Under the pieces are notes generated by a model, which ran no database searches, was not told the origin of the DNA, and worked only from the letters and a program-made list of their open reading frames with translations. A DNA stretch of 64,000 nucleotides from Pseudorhodoferax sp965279475 (GTDB taxonomy: Bacteria; Pseudomonadota; Gammaproteobacteria; Burkholderiales; Burkholderiaceae_C): the NCBI GenBank assembly GCA_965279475.1, contig CBDIIA010000002.1, positions 806,001-870,000 of the forward strand, written 5' to 3'. Below are positions 1 through 8,238 of the stretch, one piece after another; positions within the stretch are counted from its first letter, which is position 1; each line of letters begins with the position of its first letter. The position numbers were made by a program, and so were the translations under genes.

Positions 1-61
1 CCGCCGGAGCCTGGCAGCTGCGCACACGCCCCGAGACGCTGTTGCCGACGCCGTGAAATGA
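1..61 (+). other. possible 3' end of an upstream gene
   Basis: The first bases are open in two plus-strand frames. One ends at a TGA at 54-56 (peptide tail ETLLPTP) and the other at a TGA at 59-61 (tail DAVADAVK). Because an RND adaptor and pump follow, the end of a CzcC-like outer-membrane factor would be expected here. Too little sequence is present to choose a frame or prove the family. Confidence 0.25.
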
Positions 62-65
62 ACCC

Positions 66-175
66 ACCCCGTTTCTTGCTCACTGCGTGTAGCCGAATCC
101 CCCTCAAGGGGCGCACCCAGCGGCCTGGCAAAGCCAGTTCCGCGGGTGCCCACGAACAGGTTTCGCTGCGCCGGC
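66..175. repeat. structured dispersed repeat, copy 1
   Basis: About 105 bases closely match the stretch at 20856-20966. The shared core contains CGTTTCTTGCTCAC, then GTAGCCGAATCC, a C-run/G-run hairpin, and a larger hairpin. In this copy the larger hairpin pairs GCACCC (113-118) with GGGTGC (144-149), GCGG (120-123) with CCGC (140-143), and CTGGC (125-129) with GCCAG (133-137), closed by an AAA loop. The base pairs that differ from copy 2 are all compensated. It lies just upstream of the RND adaptor gene. Confidence 0.85.
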
Positions 176-242
176 CCTGACAGCCGACATGCACGCCTCG
201 ACACCTCCTACTTCCCGACTTCCGCTTTCTGGACTCTCCGCC

Positions 243-1457
243 ATGGCCCGTTTCACGATTCCTTCGCTGGTGCTGAGCGCACTGGCCGCACTGGCGCTTG
301 CCGCCTGCACCGAAGCACCGGCACCGGCGCCCGAGACGCCGGCGCCGATCCTGCAGGGCAACCAGCTGCGGTTCCCGGCCGGGCACCCGCAGCTGGCGCT
401 GCTGGGCGTCGCCACGGCGGCGCCGAGCAAGACCATCATGGTCGAGCTGCCGGCGCGGCTGGTGTGGAACGAGGAACGCACGCAGCGCATCTATGCCGCC
501 TTCGCCGGCCGCGTGACCCGCATCGCGGCCGACGTCGGCCAGCCGGTCCAGCCCGGCACGGTGCTGGCCAGCCTGGCTTCGCCCGACTTCGGCGTGGCCC
601 AGGCCGACACCGCCAAGGCCCGCATCGACGTGGCGCTGGCGCAGAAGGCCATGGCGCGCCAGCGTGAACTGTTCGACGCCGGCATCATCGCCCGCAAGGA
701 CTACGAGCAAGCCGAGGCCGACACCGCCCGGGCCCAGGCCGAGGTGGCCCGCGCCAGCGCCCGCACCCAGATGTATGGCGGCGGTGCCAGCTTCAACCAG
801 GCGCTGGCGATCAGCTCCAGCGTGCGCGGTGTGGTCGTCGAACGCAACCTGAACCCGGGCCAGGAGCTGCGGCCCGACCAGTCGGGGCCCGGCGTGCCAC
901 CGCTGTTCGTGGTCTCCGACCCGACATCGCTGTGGGTGCAGATCGACGCGCGCGAATCCGAGGTCGGCACGCTGCGGCCGGGCGCCACGTTCCAGCTGCT
1001 GATCCCGGCGCTGCCCGACCAGAAGTTCGAAGGCCGCGTGGTGGCGGCGTCCGACTTCATCGACCCCAACACGCGCACCATCAAGATCCGCGGCATCGTC
1101 GACAACGCCGACCGCAAGCTCAAGGCCGAGATGCTGGCCACGGCCCGCTTCGAACGCACGCTGGGCGCGGGCGTGGTGGTCCCGGCCTCGGCCGTGCTGC
1201 TGCGCGGCAACCAGCACATCGTCTACGTGCAGGCGCAGCCGGGCATGTTCGAGCCGCGCGAGGTGACGCTCGGCTACCAGGGTTCGAAAGAGGTGGTGGT
1301 CTCACGCGGCCTCGAGGTCGGTGAGCAGGTGGTCAGCGAGAACACGCTGCTGCTCGCACGGCAGTTCCGCTTCATCGATGAAGAGGCACGCCCCGCGGCC
1401 GGTGCGGCCCAGGCCCCTGCTTCCGCAGCCTCTGCCACCAGCGCGCCCGCCAAATGA
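243..1457 (+). CDS. RND efflux periplasmic adaptor, CzcB/CusB-like lipoprotein
   Basis: Predicted membrane-fusion subunit of a tripartite heavy-metal efflux pump, linking the inner-membrane RND protein to an outer-membrane channel. I start at 243 rather than the in-frame ATG at 189 because residue 1 then opens a lipoprotein signal with lipobox LAAC at Cys22. A lipoyl-like half-motif (GRVTRIAADVGQPV) precedes an Ala/Glu-rich helical hairpin at about residues 110-175. A beta-barrel segment follows (SDPTSLWVQIDARESEVG), then the usual C-terminal membrane-proximal part. The stop overlaps the pump gene start (ATGA), so the two are translationally coupled. The metal is not specified by this subunit. 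Confidence 0.9.
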   Translation: MARFTIPSLVLSALAALALAACTEAPAPAPETPAPILQGNQLRFPAGHPQLALLGVATAAPSKTIMVELPARLVWNEERTQRIYAAFAGRVTRIAADVGQPVQPGTVLASLASPDFGVAQADTAKARIDVALAQKAMARQRELFDAGIIARKDYEQAEADTARAQAEVARASARTQMYGGGASFNQALAISSSVRGVVVERNLNPGQELRPDQSGPGVPPLFVVSDPTSLWVQIDARESEVGTLRPGATFQLLIPALPDQKFEGRVVAASDFIDPNTRTIKIRGIVDNADRKLKAEMLATARFERTLGAGVVVPASAVLLRGNQHIVYVQAQPGMFEPREVTLGYQGSKEVVVSRGLEVGEQVVSENTLLLARQFRFIDEEARPAAGAAQAPASAASATSAPAK

Positions 1458-4400
1458 AGCGTCTCATCCAATACGCGCTGTACCAGCCGCTGTTCATCGT
1501 GCTGGGCACGCTGCTGTTCGCGGCGGCAGGCGTCATCGCCTTCAAGAACCTGTCGGTCGAAGCCTTTCCGGACGTGACCGACACGCAGGTCACCGTCATC
1601 GCGCTGTTCCCGGGCCGCGCGGCCGAAGAGGTGGAGAAACAGGTCACGCTGCCGATCGAGGTGGCCCTGTCGGGCCTGCCCAATGCGATCCGCGTGTTTT
1701 CGCACACGCAGTTCGGCCTGTCGTTCACCGTCGTCACGTATGACGACAACGCCACCGTGCAGCAGGCGCGGCAACAGGTCAACGAGCGGCTGCGCGGCAT
1801 CGACCTGCCCAATGGCGTCGAGGCCGACATCGCCCCCAACGCCACGCCGGTCGGCGAGGTCATGCGCTACCGCCTGCGCGGCGACGGCAAGACCACGACC
1901 GAGCTGCGCACGCTGGAGGACTGGGTGGTCGAGCGCGCGCTGCGCCAGGTGCCCGGTGTCGCCGACGTGGTGGCGATGGGTGGCTTCATCAAGCAGTACG
2001 AGGTGCAGCCCGATCTCGACAAGCTGCGTGCCTACAAGCTCACGTTCCAGAACCTGCTGGACGCACTGGGCCGCGGCAACTCGAATGCCGGCGGCAGCTA
2101 CGTGGCGCAGGGCGTGCAGCAGTACGCCATCCGCGGCATCGGCCTCTTGCAGTCGCCCGACGACATCGGCCGCATCGTCGTCACCGCACGCAATGGCACG
2201 CCCATCCTGATCCGCGACATCGCCCAGGTGACGATCGGCGCCGTGCCGCGGCTGGGCACCGTCGGCCAGGACCAGGACGACGACGTGGTCACCGGCATCG
2301 TGGTGATGCGCAAGGGCGAGAACCCGAGCGTGGTGCTGAAGGGCGTGAAGGACAAGATCGCCGAACTGAACGCACGCGCGCTGCCGGCCGGCGTGCAGGT
2401 CGTGCCGTTCTACGACCGCACCTGGCTGATGGGCAAGACGCTGTCCACCGTGTTCCGCAACCTGGTCGAGGGCGCGCTGCTGGTGTCGCTGGTGCTGTAC
2501 CTGTTCCTGTCGAACATCCGCGCCAGCCTGGCCGTGGTGGTGATCATCCCGCTGGCGCTGCTGGCGACCTTCCTCGGCCTGAAGATCATGGGCGTGCCGG
2601 CCAATCTGCTGTCGCTGGGCGCGATGGACTTCGGCATCATCGTCGACGGCGCGGTGATCGTGATCGAGAACATCATGCACCGCCTGGCCGAGAAGAAGGA
2701 AGGCATGACCGACGACGAGCGCCGCACGACCATCATCGACGCGGCCAACGAAGTCGGCCGGCCCACGCTGTTCTCGATGCTGATCATCATTGCCGCGCAC
2801 ATCCCGATCTTCGCGCTGCAGCGGCATGAAGGGCGCATCTTCCAGCCGATGGCGCTGTCGGTGTCGACCGCGCTGGTCGGCGCGCTGATCTTCTCGCTGA
2901 CCCTGGTGCCGCTGCTGGCGTTCTGGATGCTGCGCAAGAAGCTGCCCCATGGCGACAACCGCCTGGTGCAGGCCTGCAAACGCGTCTACACGCCGGTGCT
3001 CGAATGGGCCATCACCCGCCGCCGCACCGTCGTCGTGGTCGCGATCGCCGTGTTCGCGGTGGCGATGGGCGTGGCCTCGCGGCTCGGCTCCGAGTTCCTG
3101 CCCGAGCTGAACGAAGGCACGATCTGGGTCAACCTGCGGCTGCCGGCCAGCGTGTCGAACGACGAGGCCGCGCGCATCCTGCGCAACGTGCGCAAGGCGC
3201 TGCTGACCGTGCCCGAGGTGCGCACCGCGGTGTCCAAGGCCGGCCAGCCCGAGGACGGTACCGATCCCAAGACCATCAGCATGGCCGAGGTCTTCGTCGA
3301 CGTGAAGCCGCAGGAGGAGTGGCGCAAGGGCCTCACGCGCGAACAGCTGCTCGACCAGATGGACAAGGCCGTGTCGGCCATCCCGGGCATGGAGCCCTCG
3401 TTCTCGCAGCCGATCCGCGACAACGTGCTGGAGTCGATCTCGCAGATCGACGGCCAGATCGTGATCAAGGTGGCCGGCGACGACCTGGTGGAGCTGAAGA
3501 AGACCACCGAGGCGATCGAACGCGAGATCAAGCAGGTGCCCGGCGTGTTCCGCGCCGAGATCGACCGCCAGGGCGAACTGCCGCAACTGGTGATCGACAT
3601 CGACCGCGAGCGCGCCGCGCGCCATGGCCTGAACGTCTCCGACGTGCAGGACGTGATCGAGGCCGCGCTGGCCGGCAAGGCCGCCACCAGCCTGTGGGAA
3701 GGCGAACGCAAGTTCTCGGTCGCCGTGCGCCTGCCGCTCGACAAACGCGCGCTGATCGCGCTGCCGGCCACGCTGATCGCAACGCCCGACGGCAACTACA
3801 CCACGCTCGGCAGCGTGGCCAACATCCGCGAGACCACCGGCGCGATGAACATCGCCCGCGAGGCCGGCCGCCGCACGATGGCCATCGGCATCTTCATCAA
3901 GAACCGCGACATGGGCTCGGTGGTGAAGGACATGCAGGCCCGCGTCGACAAGAACGTGAAGATCCCGGCCAACTACGAGGTGCGCTGGTCCGGCGAGTTC
4001 GAGAACCAGGAGCGCGCGATGGCCCGGCTGGCGGTGGTGGTGCCGATCTCGCTGCTGCTGATCTTCGTGCTGCTGTTCGACGCCTTCAAGTCGTTCAAGA
4101 TGGCCAGCCTGATCCTGCTGAACGTGCCTCTGGCCCTGATCGGCGGCTTCGTCGCGCTGTGGATCTTCGCGATCCCGCTGTCGGTGTCGGCTGCCATCGG
4201 CTTCATCGCCCTCTCCGGCCAGGCGGTGCTGAACGGCGTGGTGATGCTGTCGGTGTTCCAGCAGTTGCAGAATGCCGGCCACAGCGTGGTCGAGGCCGTG
4301 AAGCAGGGTTCGATGCAGCGGCTGCGCACGGTGCTGATGACGGCGATGCTTGCCGCACTCGGCCTGCTGCCGATGGCCCTGTCGCACGACATCGGCTCGG

Positions 4401-4549
4401 AGACACAGCGCCCGCTGGCCATCGTGATCATCGGCGGGCTGTTCACCGCGACGCTGCTGACGCTGGTGGTGCTGCCGGCGCTGTATGTGGCGTGGTTCGG
4501 GGGCAAACGCGAAAAGGTCGCATCGCCGGCCACCGCCACCGCGGCCTGA
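1454..4549 (+). CDS. heavy-metal RND efflux permease, CzcA family
   Basis: Inner-membrane proton-driven exporter of 1031 residues, the normal size for HME-RND pumps. The fourth membrane helix carries DFGIIVDGAVIVIEN at about residues 392-406. This is the Asp-Asp-Glu proton-relay signature of divalent-cation pumps (Co/Zn/Cd/Ni) and argues against the Cu/Ag branch. Two large periplasmic loops and twelve hydrophobic segments are seen, with the C-terminal repeat including LNVPLALIGGFVALW. It overlaps the adaptor gene by four bases. Exact metal specificity is not readable. It converges on the GntR gene at 4579. Confidence 0.93.
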   Translation: MKRLIQYALYQPLFIVLGTLLFAAAGVIAFKNLSVEAFPDVTDTQVTVIALFPGRAAEEVEKQVTLPIEVALSGLPNAIRVFSHTQFGLSFTVVTYDDNATVQQARQQVNERLRGIDLPNGVEADIAPNATPVGEVMRYRLRGDGKTTTELRTLEDWVVERALRQVPGVADVVAMGGFIKQYEVQPDLDKLRAYKLTFQNLLDALGRGNSNAGGSYVAQGVQQYAIRGIGLLQSPDDIGRIVVTARNGTPILIRDIAQVTIGAVPRLGTVGQDQDDDVVTGIVVMRKGENPSVVLKGVKDKIAELNARALPAGVQVVPFYDRTWLMGKTLSTVFRNLVEGALLVSLVLYLFLSNIRASLAVVVIIPLALLATFLGLKIMGVPANLLSLGAMDFGIIVDGAVIVIENIMHRLAEKKEGMTDDERRTTIIDAANEVGRPTLFSMLIIIAAHIPIFALQRHEGRIFQPMALSVSTALVGALIFSLTLVPLLAFWMLRKKLPHGDNRLVQACKRVYTPVLEWAITRRRTVVVVAIAVFAVAMGVASRLGSEFLPELNEGTIWVNLRLPASVSNDEAARILRNVRKALLTVPEVRTAVSKAGQPEDGTDPKTISMAEVFVDVKPQEEWRKGLTREQLLDQMDKAVSAIPGMEPSFSQPIRDNVLESISQIDGQIVIKVAGDDLVELKKTTEAIEREIKQVPGVFRAEIDRQGELPQLVIDIDRERAARHGLNVSDVQDVIEAALAGKAATSLWEGERKFSVAVRLPLDKRALIALPATLIATPDGNYTTLGSVANIRETTGAMNIAREAGRRTMAIGIFIKNRDMGSVVKDMQARVDKNVKIPANYEVRWSGEFENQERAMARLAVVVPISLLLIFVLLFDAFKSFKMASLILLNVPLALIGGFVALWIFAIPLSVSAAIGFIALSGQAVLNGVVMLSVFQQLQNAGHSVVEAVKQGSMQRLRTVLMTAMLAALGLLPMALSHDIGSETQRPLAIVIIGGLFTATLLTLVVLPALYVAWFGGKREKVASPATATAA

Positions 4550-4578
4550 CGAACAAAGCCGGTGGAGAGGGCGGGCGC

Positions 4579-5361
4579 TCAGGCCTGCTGCAGTGCCCGG
4601 GCGCGCGCGCCCTGCTCGGCGGCCAGCGACAGCCGGTGCATCGTGATGTGCCGGATCTCGGCGCGCGAGGTGCCGATGTGCCCGCGGATCAGCTGCTCGG
4701 CCAGCGCGGCCTTGCGCGCCAGCAGGGCACCGAGGATCTTGTCGTGCTCGTCGAAGGCGGCCGTGATGCGCGCCGGCTCGATGAAGTCCAGCCGCCGGAT
4801 GATGCGGATGCGCTCGGTCAGGTCGGTATGGGTGCGCAGCATGTCGCGGTTGCCGGCCAGCGCAACCAGCGTGCTGTGCAGCTTCTCGTCCTCGCGGGCG
4901 ACGGTCTTGCCATCGACGTCGCGCAGCTTTTTCGGGACGCGCCAGAAGGCGCACAGCGCACTCAGGTCGGGCGCCGGATCCATCGCGCACAGGCGGCGCA
5001 CGGCGATCCCTTCGATCTCGGTGCGAAAGTCGTAGAGGTCTTCGTAGTAGGCCAGGTCGAACGGCTTCACCAGCCAGCCTGCATGCCCGCCGACGCGGTC
5101 CAGGTATCCTTCGCGCGCCAGCACGTGCAGCGCGAACCGCAGCGGGGTGCGCGAGACCCCGAGGCGATCGGCAAGTTCCTGCTCCGAATAGCGCTGCCCC
5201 GGCGCCATGCGGAAGTCGAAGATCTCTTCCTTCAACCGTTCATGGACGGTCTGCGCCAATGTCGTCTTCTCGGCAGCCGTGTCCCCGCCCGCCACGGTGG
5301 TCACGCGGGATGGAACTGGTCCGTCGCCCGCATTCGTCTTCGCGTTCAAGTTGCGCTCCAT
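4579..5361 (-). CDS. GntR-family regulator, FCD subfamily
   Basis: 260 residues. An N-terminal winged helix (AQTVHERLKEEIFDF, then YSEQELADRLGVSRTPLR) is followed by an all-helical FCD ligand-binding domain. About 35 residues precede the winged helix, longer than usual, so a later start is possible. It is the last gene of the minus-strand operon that begins at 16211, 39 bases after the GMC oxidoreductase gene. It probably represses that operon in response to a pathway intermediate. The perfect palindrome at 16295-16306 in the promoter region is a candidate operator. Confidence 0.88.
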   Translation of the reverse strand: MERNLNAKTNAGDGPVPSRVTTVAGGDTAAEKTTLAQTVHERLKEEIFDFRMAPGQRYSEQELADRLGVSRTPLRFALHVLAREGYLDRVGGHAGWLVKPFDLAYYEDLYDFRTEIEGIAVRRLCAMDPAPDLSALCAFWRVPKKLRDVDGKTVAREDEKLHSTLVALAGNRDMLRTHTDLTERIRIIRRLDFIEPARITAAFDEHDKILGALLARKAALAEQLIRGHIGTSRAEIRHITMHRLSLAAEQGARARALQQA

Positions 5362-5400
5362 TCACATCCAGGGACGGGGCCGCCGCCCGCCATCGTTCTT

Positions 5401-6969
5401 CTACAGCTCGCCGGCATTCAGCAATGACGACACCCGCTGCGCCTGCCGCATCGCCAGCGCCACGATGGTCAGCGTCGGGTTGCAGGCACCGCCGCTCGCA
5501 AACTGGCTCCCGTCGGAAATATAGAGGTTTTTCACCTCGTGGCTGCAGCCCCATCGGTCCACCACGCCATCCTCGGGTTCCGCGCTCATGCGGTTCGACC
5601 CCAGATTGTGCGACGCCGCGTAGGCCGGCGCTTCGATGCTGCGCGTGGCGCCGGCCGCACGGTGGATGGCGACCATCTGCCGGTAGCCATGGTTGCGCAT
5701 CGCGAGGTCGTTGCGATGGTCGTCGTAGTGCACGTTGGCGACGGGCACGCCATGCCGGTCGACCTCGTCGGCGCGCAGGCTGACCCGGTTGTCCGGCTGC
5801 GGCATGTCTTCGCCGGTCATGAACAGCCCGGCCATGCAGCGGTAGCGTTCGATCACGCTGGCGAAATCGCGGCCCCACCAGCCGGGATCCAGCAGCGCCG
5901 CCGTGGTCGGCAGGCCCATCGAATTGAGTTCGACGTAGTAGCCGCCGGCAAAACCCCGTGCCGGGTCGTGCGCCGCAAAATCGCCGATCAGCCCGGCCAT
6001 GATCTCGCCGCGGTGCATGTGCACCGGCCGCTCGAAGACCGACCACACCGTCTGCACCACATGCCGCAGGTAATGCCGCCCCACGTGGCCCCAGCCGTTG
6101 GCCAGCCCCTGCGGAAAACGGCTGCTGGACGAATGCAGCAGCAGCCGCGAACTCTCCACGCAATTGGCCGCCAGCACCACCACGCGCGCCGTCTGCCGAT
6201 GGCGAACGCCCTGGCCGTCGACATACACGACCGCGCTGGCCCGGCCGGCATCGTCATGCTCGATGAACACCGCGCGGCAGCCGGCCCGCAGGTCGAGCCG
6301 CCCGGTGGCTGCGGCGCGCGGGATCTCCACGTTGTGCGTCGACCAGCGCGCGCCATGCCTGTCGCCCGTGATGGTGAAGCCGTCCTGCAGCGTGGCCGGG
6401 CGCCCGTCGTAGGGCACGCTGGCGATCGCGTGGCGGCCGGTGCTCACCTGTTGCAGCCCCAGGCGCTTCGCCCCCCAGTACATCACCTTGTAGTTGTTGT
6501 TGGCGGCCAGCGGCGGCAGGCCGTTCGTGCCGGTGACGCCCATCTTGCGTTCGGCTTTCGTGTACCAGGGGTCGAGCTCGTCGAGCGTGACCGGCCAGTC
6601 GATCAGACTCGTGCCTTCGATGTTCCCGAACACGGTGCGGGCCCGCAATTCGTCGGCGGTGAACCGGTAGCAGCAGCCGGACCAGTGCGTCGTGGTTCCA
6701 CCGACCGTCTCGCAATGCCACACCGGCGAGTCCGGATAGTCGCGCGCCACACGCCAGCTGCCCGACGCGGTGCGCTTGTCGTGCCACGTCAGCATGTCGT
6801 AGCCGGCCCATTCGTCGTTGACGAAATCGTCCTGGCGCAGGCTCTTGCCCGATTCGAGCAGCACCACGCCGATGCCCTGCTGGCACAGCTCGTTGGCCAG
6901 CGTGCCGCCGCCCGCGCCGGAGCCGATGACGACGACCACGTCCGCATCGTCGTGTGCGTAGCGTGCCAT
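5401..6969 (-). CDS. GMC-family oxidoreductase, gluconate 2-dehydrogenase large-subunit type
   Basis: FAD-dependent alcohol/polyol dehydrogenase of 522 residues. The N-terminal Rossmann motif VVVIGSGAGGGTLANEL binds FAD. GGTTTHWSG near residue 90 is typical of the gluconate-dehydrogenase branch. The C-terminus has SDGSQFASGGACNPTLTI with the conserved Asn-Pro-Thr. One base separates it from the small-subunit gene upstream (6971-7495). No Tat or Sec signal is apparent on either subunit and no cytochrome c subunit gene is adjacent, unlike classical periplasmic gluconate dehydrogenase. The substrate is unknown; the operon suggests a sugar or polyol derivative. Confidence 0.88.
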   Translation of the reverse strand: MARYAHDDADVVVVIGSGAGGGTLANELCQQGIGVVLLESGKSLRQDDFVNDEWAGYDMLTWHDKRTASGSWRVARDYPDSPVWHCETVGGTTTHWSGCCYRFTADELRARTVFGNIEGTSLIDWPVTLDELDPWYTKAERKMGVTGTNGLPPLAANNNYKVMYWGAKRLGLQQVSTGRHAIASVPYDGRPATLQDGFTITGDRHGARWSTHNVEIPRAAATGRLDLRAGCRAVFIEHDDAGRASAVVYVDGQGVRHRQTARVVVLAANCVESSRLLLHSSSSRFPQGLANGWGHVGRHYLRHVVQTVWSVFERPVHMHRGEIMAGLIGDFAAHDPARGFAGGYYVELNSMGLPTTAALLDPGWWGRDFASVIERYRCMAGLFMTGEDMPQPDNRVSLRADEVDRHGVPVANVHYDDHRNDLAMRNHGYRQMVAIHRAAGATRSIEAPAYAASHNLGSNRMSAEPEDGVVDRWGCSHEVKNLYISDGSQFASGGACNPTLTIVALAMRQAQRVSSLLNAGEL

Positions 6970-6970
6970 C

Positions 6971-7495
6971 TCAGCCTTTCACCGGAATCGCCGGCAGCCA
7001 ATCGAGGTCGTCGAAGCCGCGTTCGAGGTAGCCACCCAGGTGGTACGACGCGCCTTCGTAGCCAAAGGCCTGCCAGACCTCCAGGTCGTCGTACACATGC
7101 CGCACGCCCGCGCGCTGCACGAAGCGGAAGGCCCGGCTGTGTTCGATGCTTTTCAGCACGCCGACACGGTAGCTCTCCGAGAGGTCGACAAACGGCTGGT
7201 GCGTCGCGCCGTCGACTGCGGCCACGAAATCGGCAAGCCAGCCGCGGGCCGCCGGCGATGCCGCACCGGCCCGGTCGAATGCTGCCACCGCCCGGCGGTA
7301 CACCGGGTCGCCCAGGGCATCGTGCGGGTACAGGGTTCGGAGGGCCAGCAGCAGCGTGCGGGCGCCGGTGGCATTCAGGCAAGTCAGTGCCTGCAGCCAG
7401 GCCGCCTCGTCGAGGCACGGCGCGGGTGCGGCCAGGCGCGGATCCTTGTACGCGGGCAGGCTCACCGGCGCTGCACGGGCCGATTCAGGTTTCAT
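6971..7495 (-). CDS. gluconate 2-dehydrogenase subunit 3 family protein
   Basis: 174-residue partner of the GMC flavoprotein. The family member normally acts as a small structural or export-assisting subunit. Recognisable features are FRFVQRAGVRHVYDDLEVW and FGYEGASYHLGGYLERG near the C-terminus, typical of the subunit-3 family. Related proteins usually carry a Tat signal; this one starts MKPESARAAPVSLPAY and shows none. Its start overlaps the aldolase gene end by 11 bases, indicating translational coupling. Confidence 0.8.
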   Translation of the reverse strand: MKPESARAAPVSLPAYKDPRLAAPAPCLDEAAWLQALTCLNATGARTLLLALRTLYPHDALGDPVYRRAVAAFDRAGAASPAARGWLADFVAAVDGATHQPFVDLSESYRVGVLKSIEHSRAFRFVQRAGVRHVYDDLEVWQAFGYEGASYHLGGYLERGFDDLDWLPAIPVKG

Positions 7496-8228
7496 AACCA
7501 GGGTTCTCCCGGTCGAGCTTGCGCATCATGGCGGCCAGGTGCGCGTCTGCCGCCATGAAGCGTTCGTCGACCATCTGGGCCGCCGTGCTGTCGACCACGG
7601 CGGCCGGAATCTCGCGCAAGGGCTGCTGGGTAGCCAGCGCGTTCCACTGATCGCGCGCGGCCACCTCCAGGTAGTGCAGGTCGTACAGGCAGTGGGCCAC
7701 GCTCGGCCCGATCACCATCGCCCCATGGTTCGCCATCAGCAGGATGTCGCTGCCGGCGAACGCCGCGACCACCATGTCGCCCTCCTCGGCATCCAGCACC
7801 AGGCCGCCGTAACGCTCCAGGTAGGCCGTGCGCCGCGTGAAGCGCATCGAACTCTGGTTGAGCGGTCGGATACGCATATCGGCCAACGACGAGATCGCGG
7901 TGGCATACGGCATGTGCGTGTGCATCACGCAGTGGGCGCGCGGCACGGCACGGTGGATGCGCGAGTGGATGTGGAACGCGGTCGGCTCCCACACGCCATC
8001 GCCTTCGACGACCCGGCCATCGACGTCGACCTTGATCAGCCCCGAGGCCGTGACCTCCTCGAACAGCGGCCCGAACGGCTTCAGCAGAAAACGGCCGGGC
8101 TCACCCGGCACGGCACACGAGAAATGGTTGAACACGCCGTCGTCCAGCCCTTCCAGCGCACAGATCCGGTAGGCGGCCGCGAGCTGGATGCGGGCATCGC
8201 GCTCGGCGGCGGGGGCGGCGTCCGTCAT
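7485..8228 (-). CDS. class II aldolase/adducin family protein
   Basis: 247 residues of the zinc-dependent aldolase (AraD/FucA-like) fold. The metal-binding histidines are visible in CVMHTHMPYATA, with a downstream MANHGAMVIG. Members cleave or epimerise phosphorylated sugars, or decarboxylate or retro-aldolise oxo-acids. It lies between the aldehyde dehydrogenase and the GMC subunits and probably produces or consumes an aldehyde in the same pathway. The substrate cannot be assigned. Confidence 0.87.
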   Translation of the reverse strand: MTDAAPAAERDARIQLAAAYRICALEGLDDGVFNHFSCAVPGEPGRFLLKPFGPLFEEVTASGLIKVDVDGRVVEGDGVWEPTAFHIHSRIHRAVPRAHCVMHTHMPYATAISSLADMRIRPLNQSSMRFTRRTAYLERYGGLVLDAEEGDMVVAAFAGSDILLMANHGAMVIGPSVAHCLYDLHYLEVAARDQWNALATQQPLREIPAAVVDSTAAQMVDERFMAADAHLAAMMRKLDRENPGYET

Positions 8229-8238
8229 CGCACGCCGC

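Noticed and set aside
1274..4990. 1238-codon open frame antisense to the CzcA-like pump gene
   Set aside because: It mirrors a real gene in high-GC DNA, is rich in His/Arg/Ala/Asp with no recognisable domain, and overlaps the GntR gene in the wrong frame.
3004..5427. 807-codon open frame running through the pump gene and antisense to the GntR gene
   Set aside because: It is Arg/Gly-rich shadow sequence crossing two real genes on different strands.
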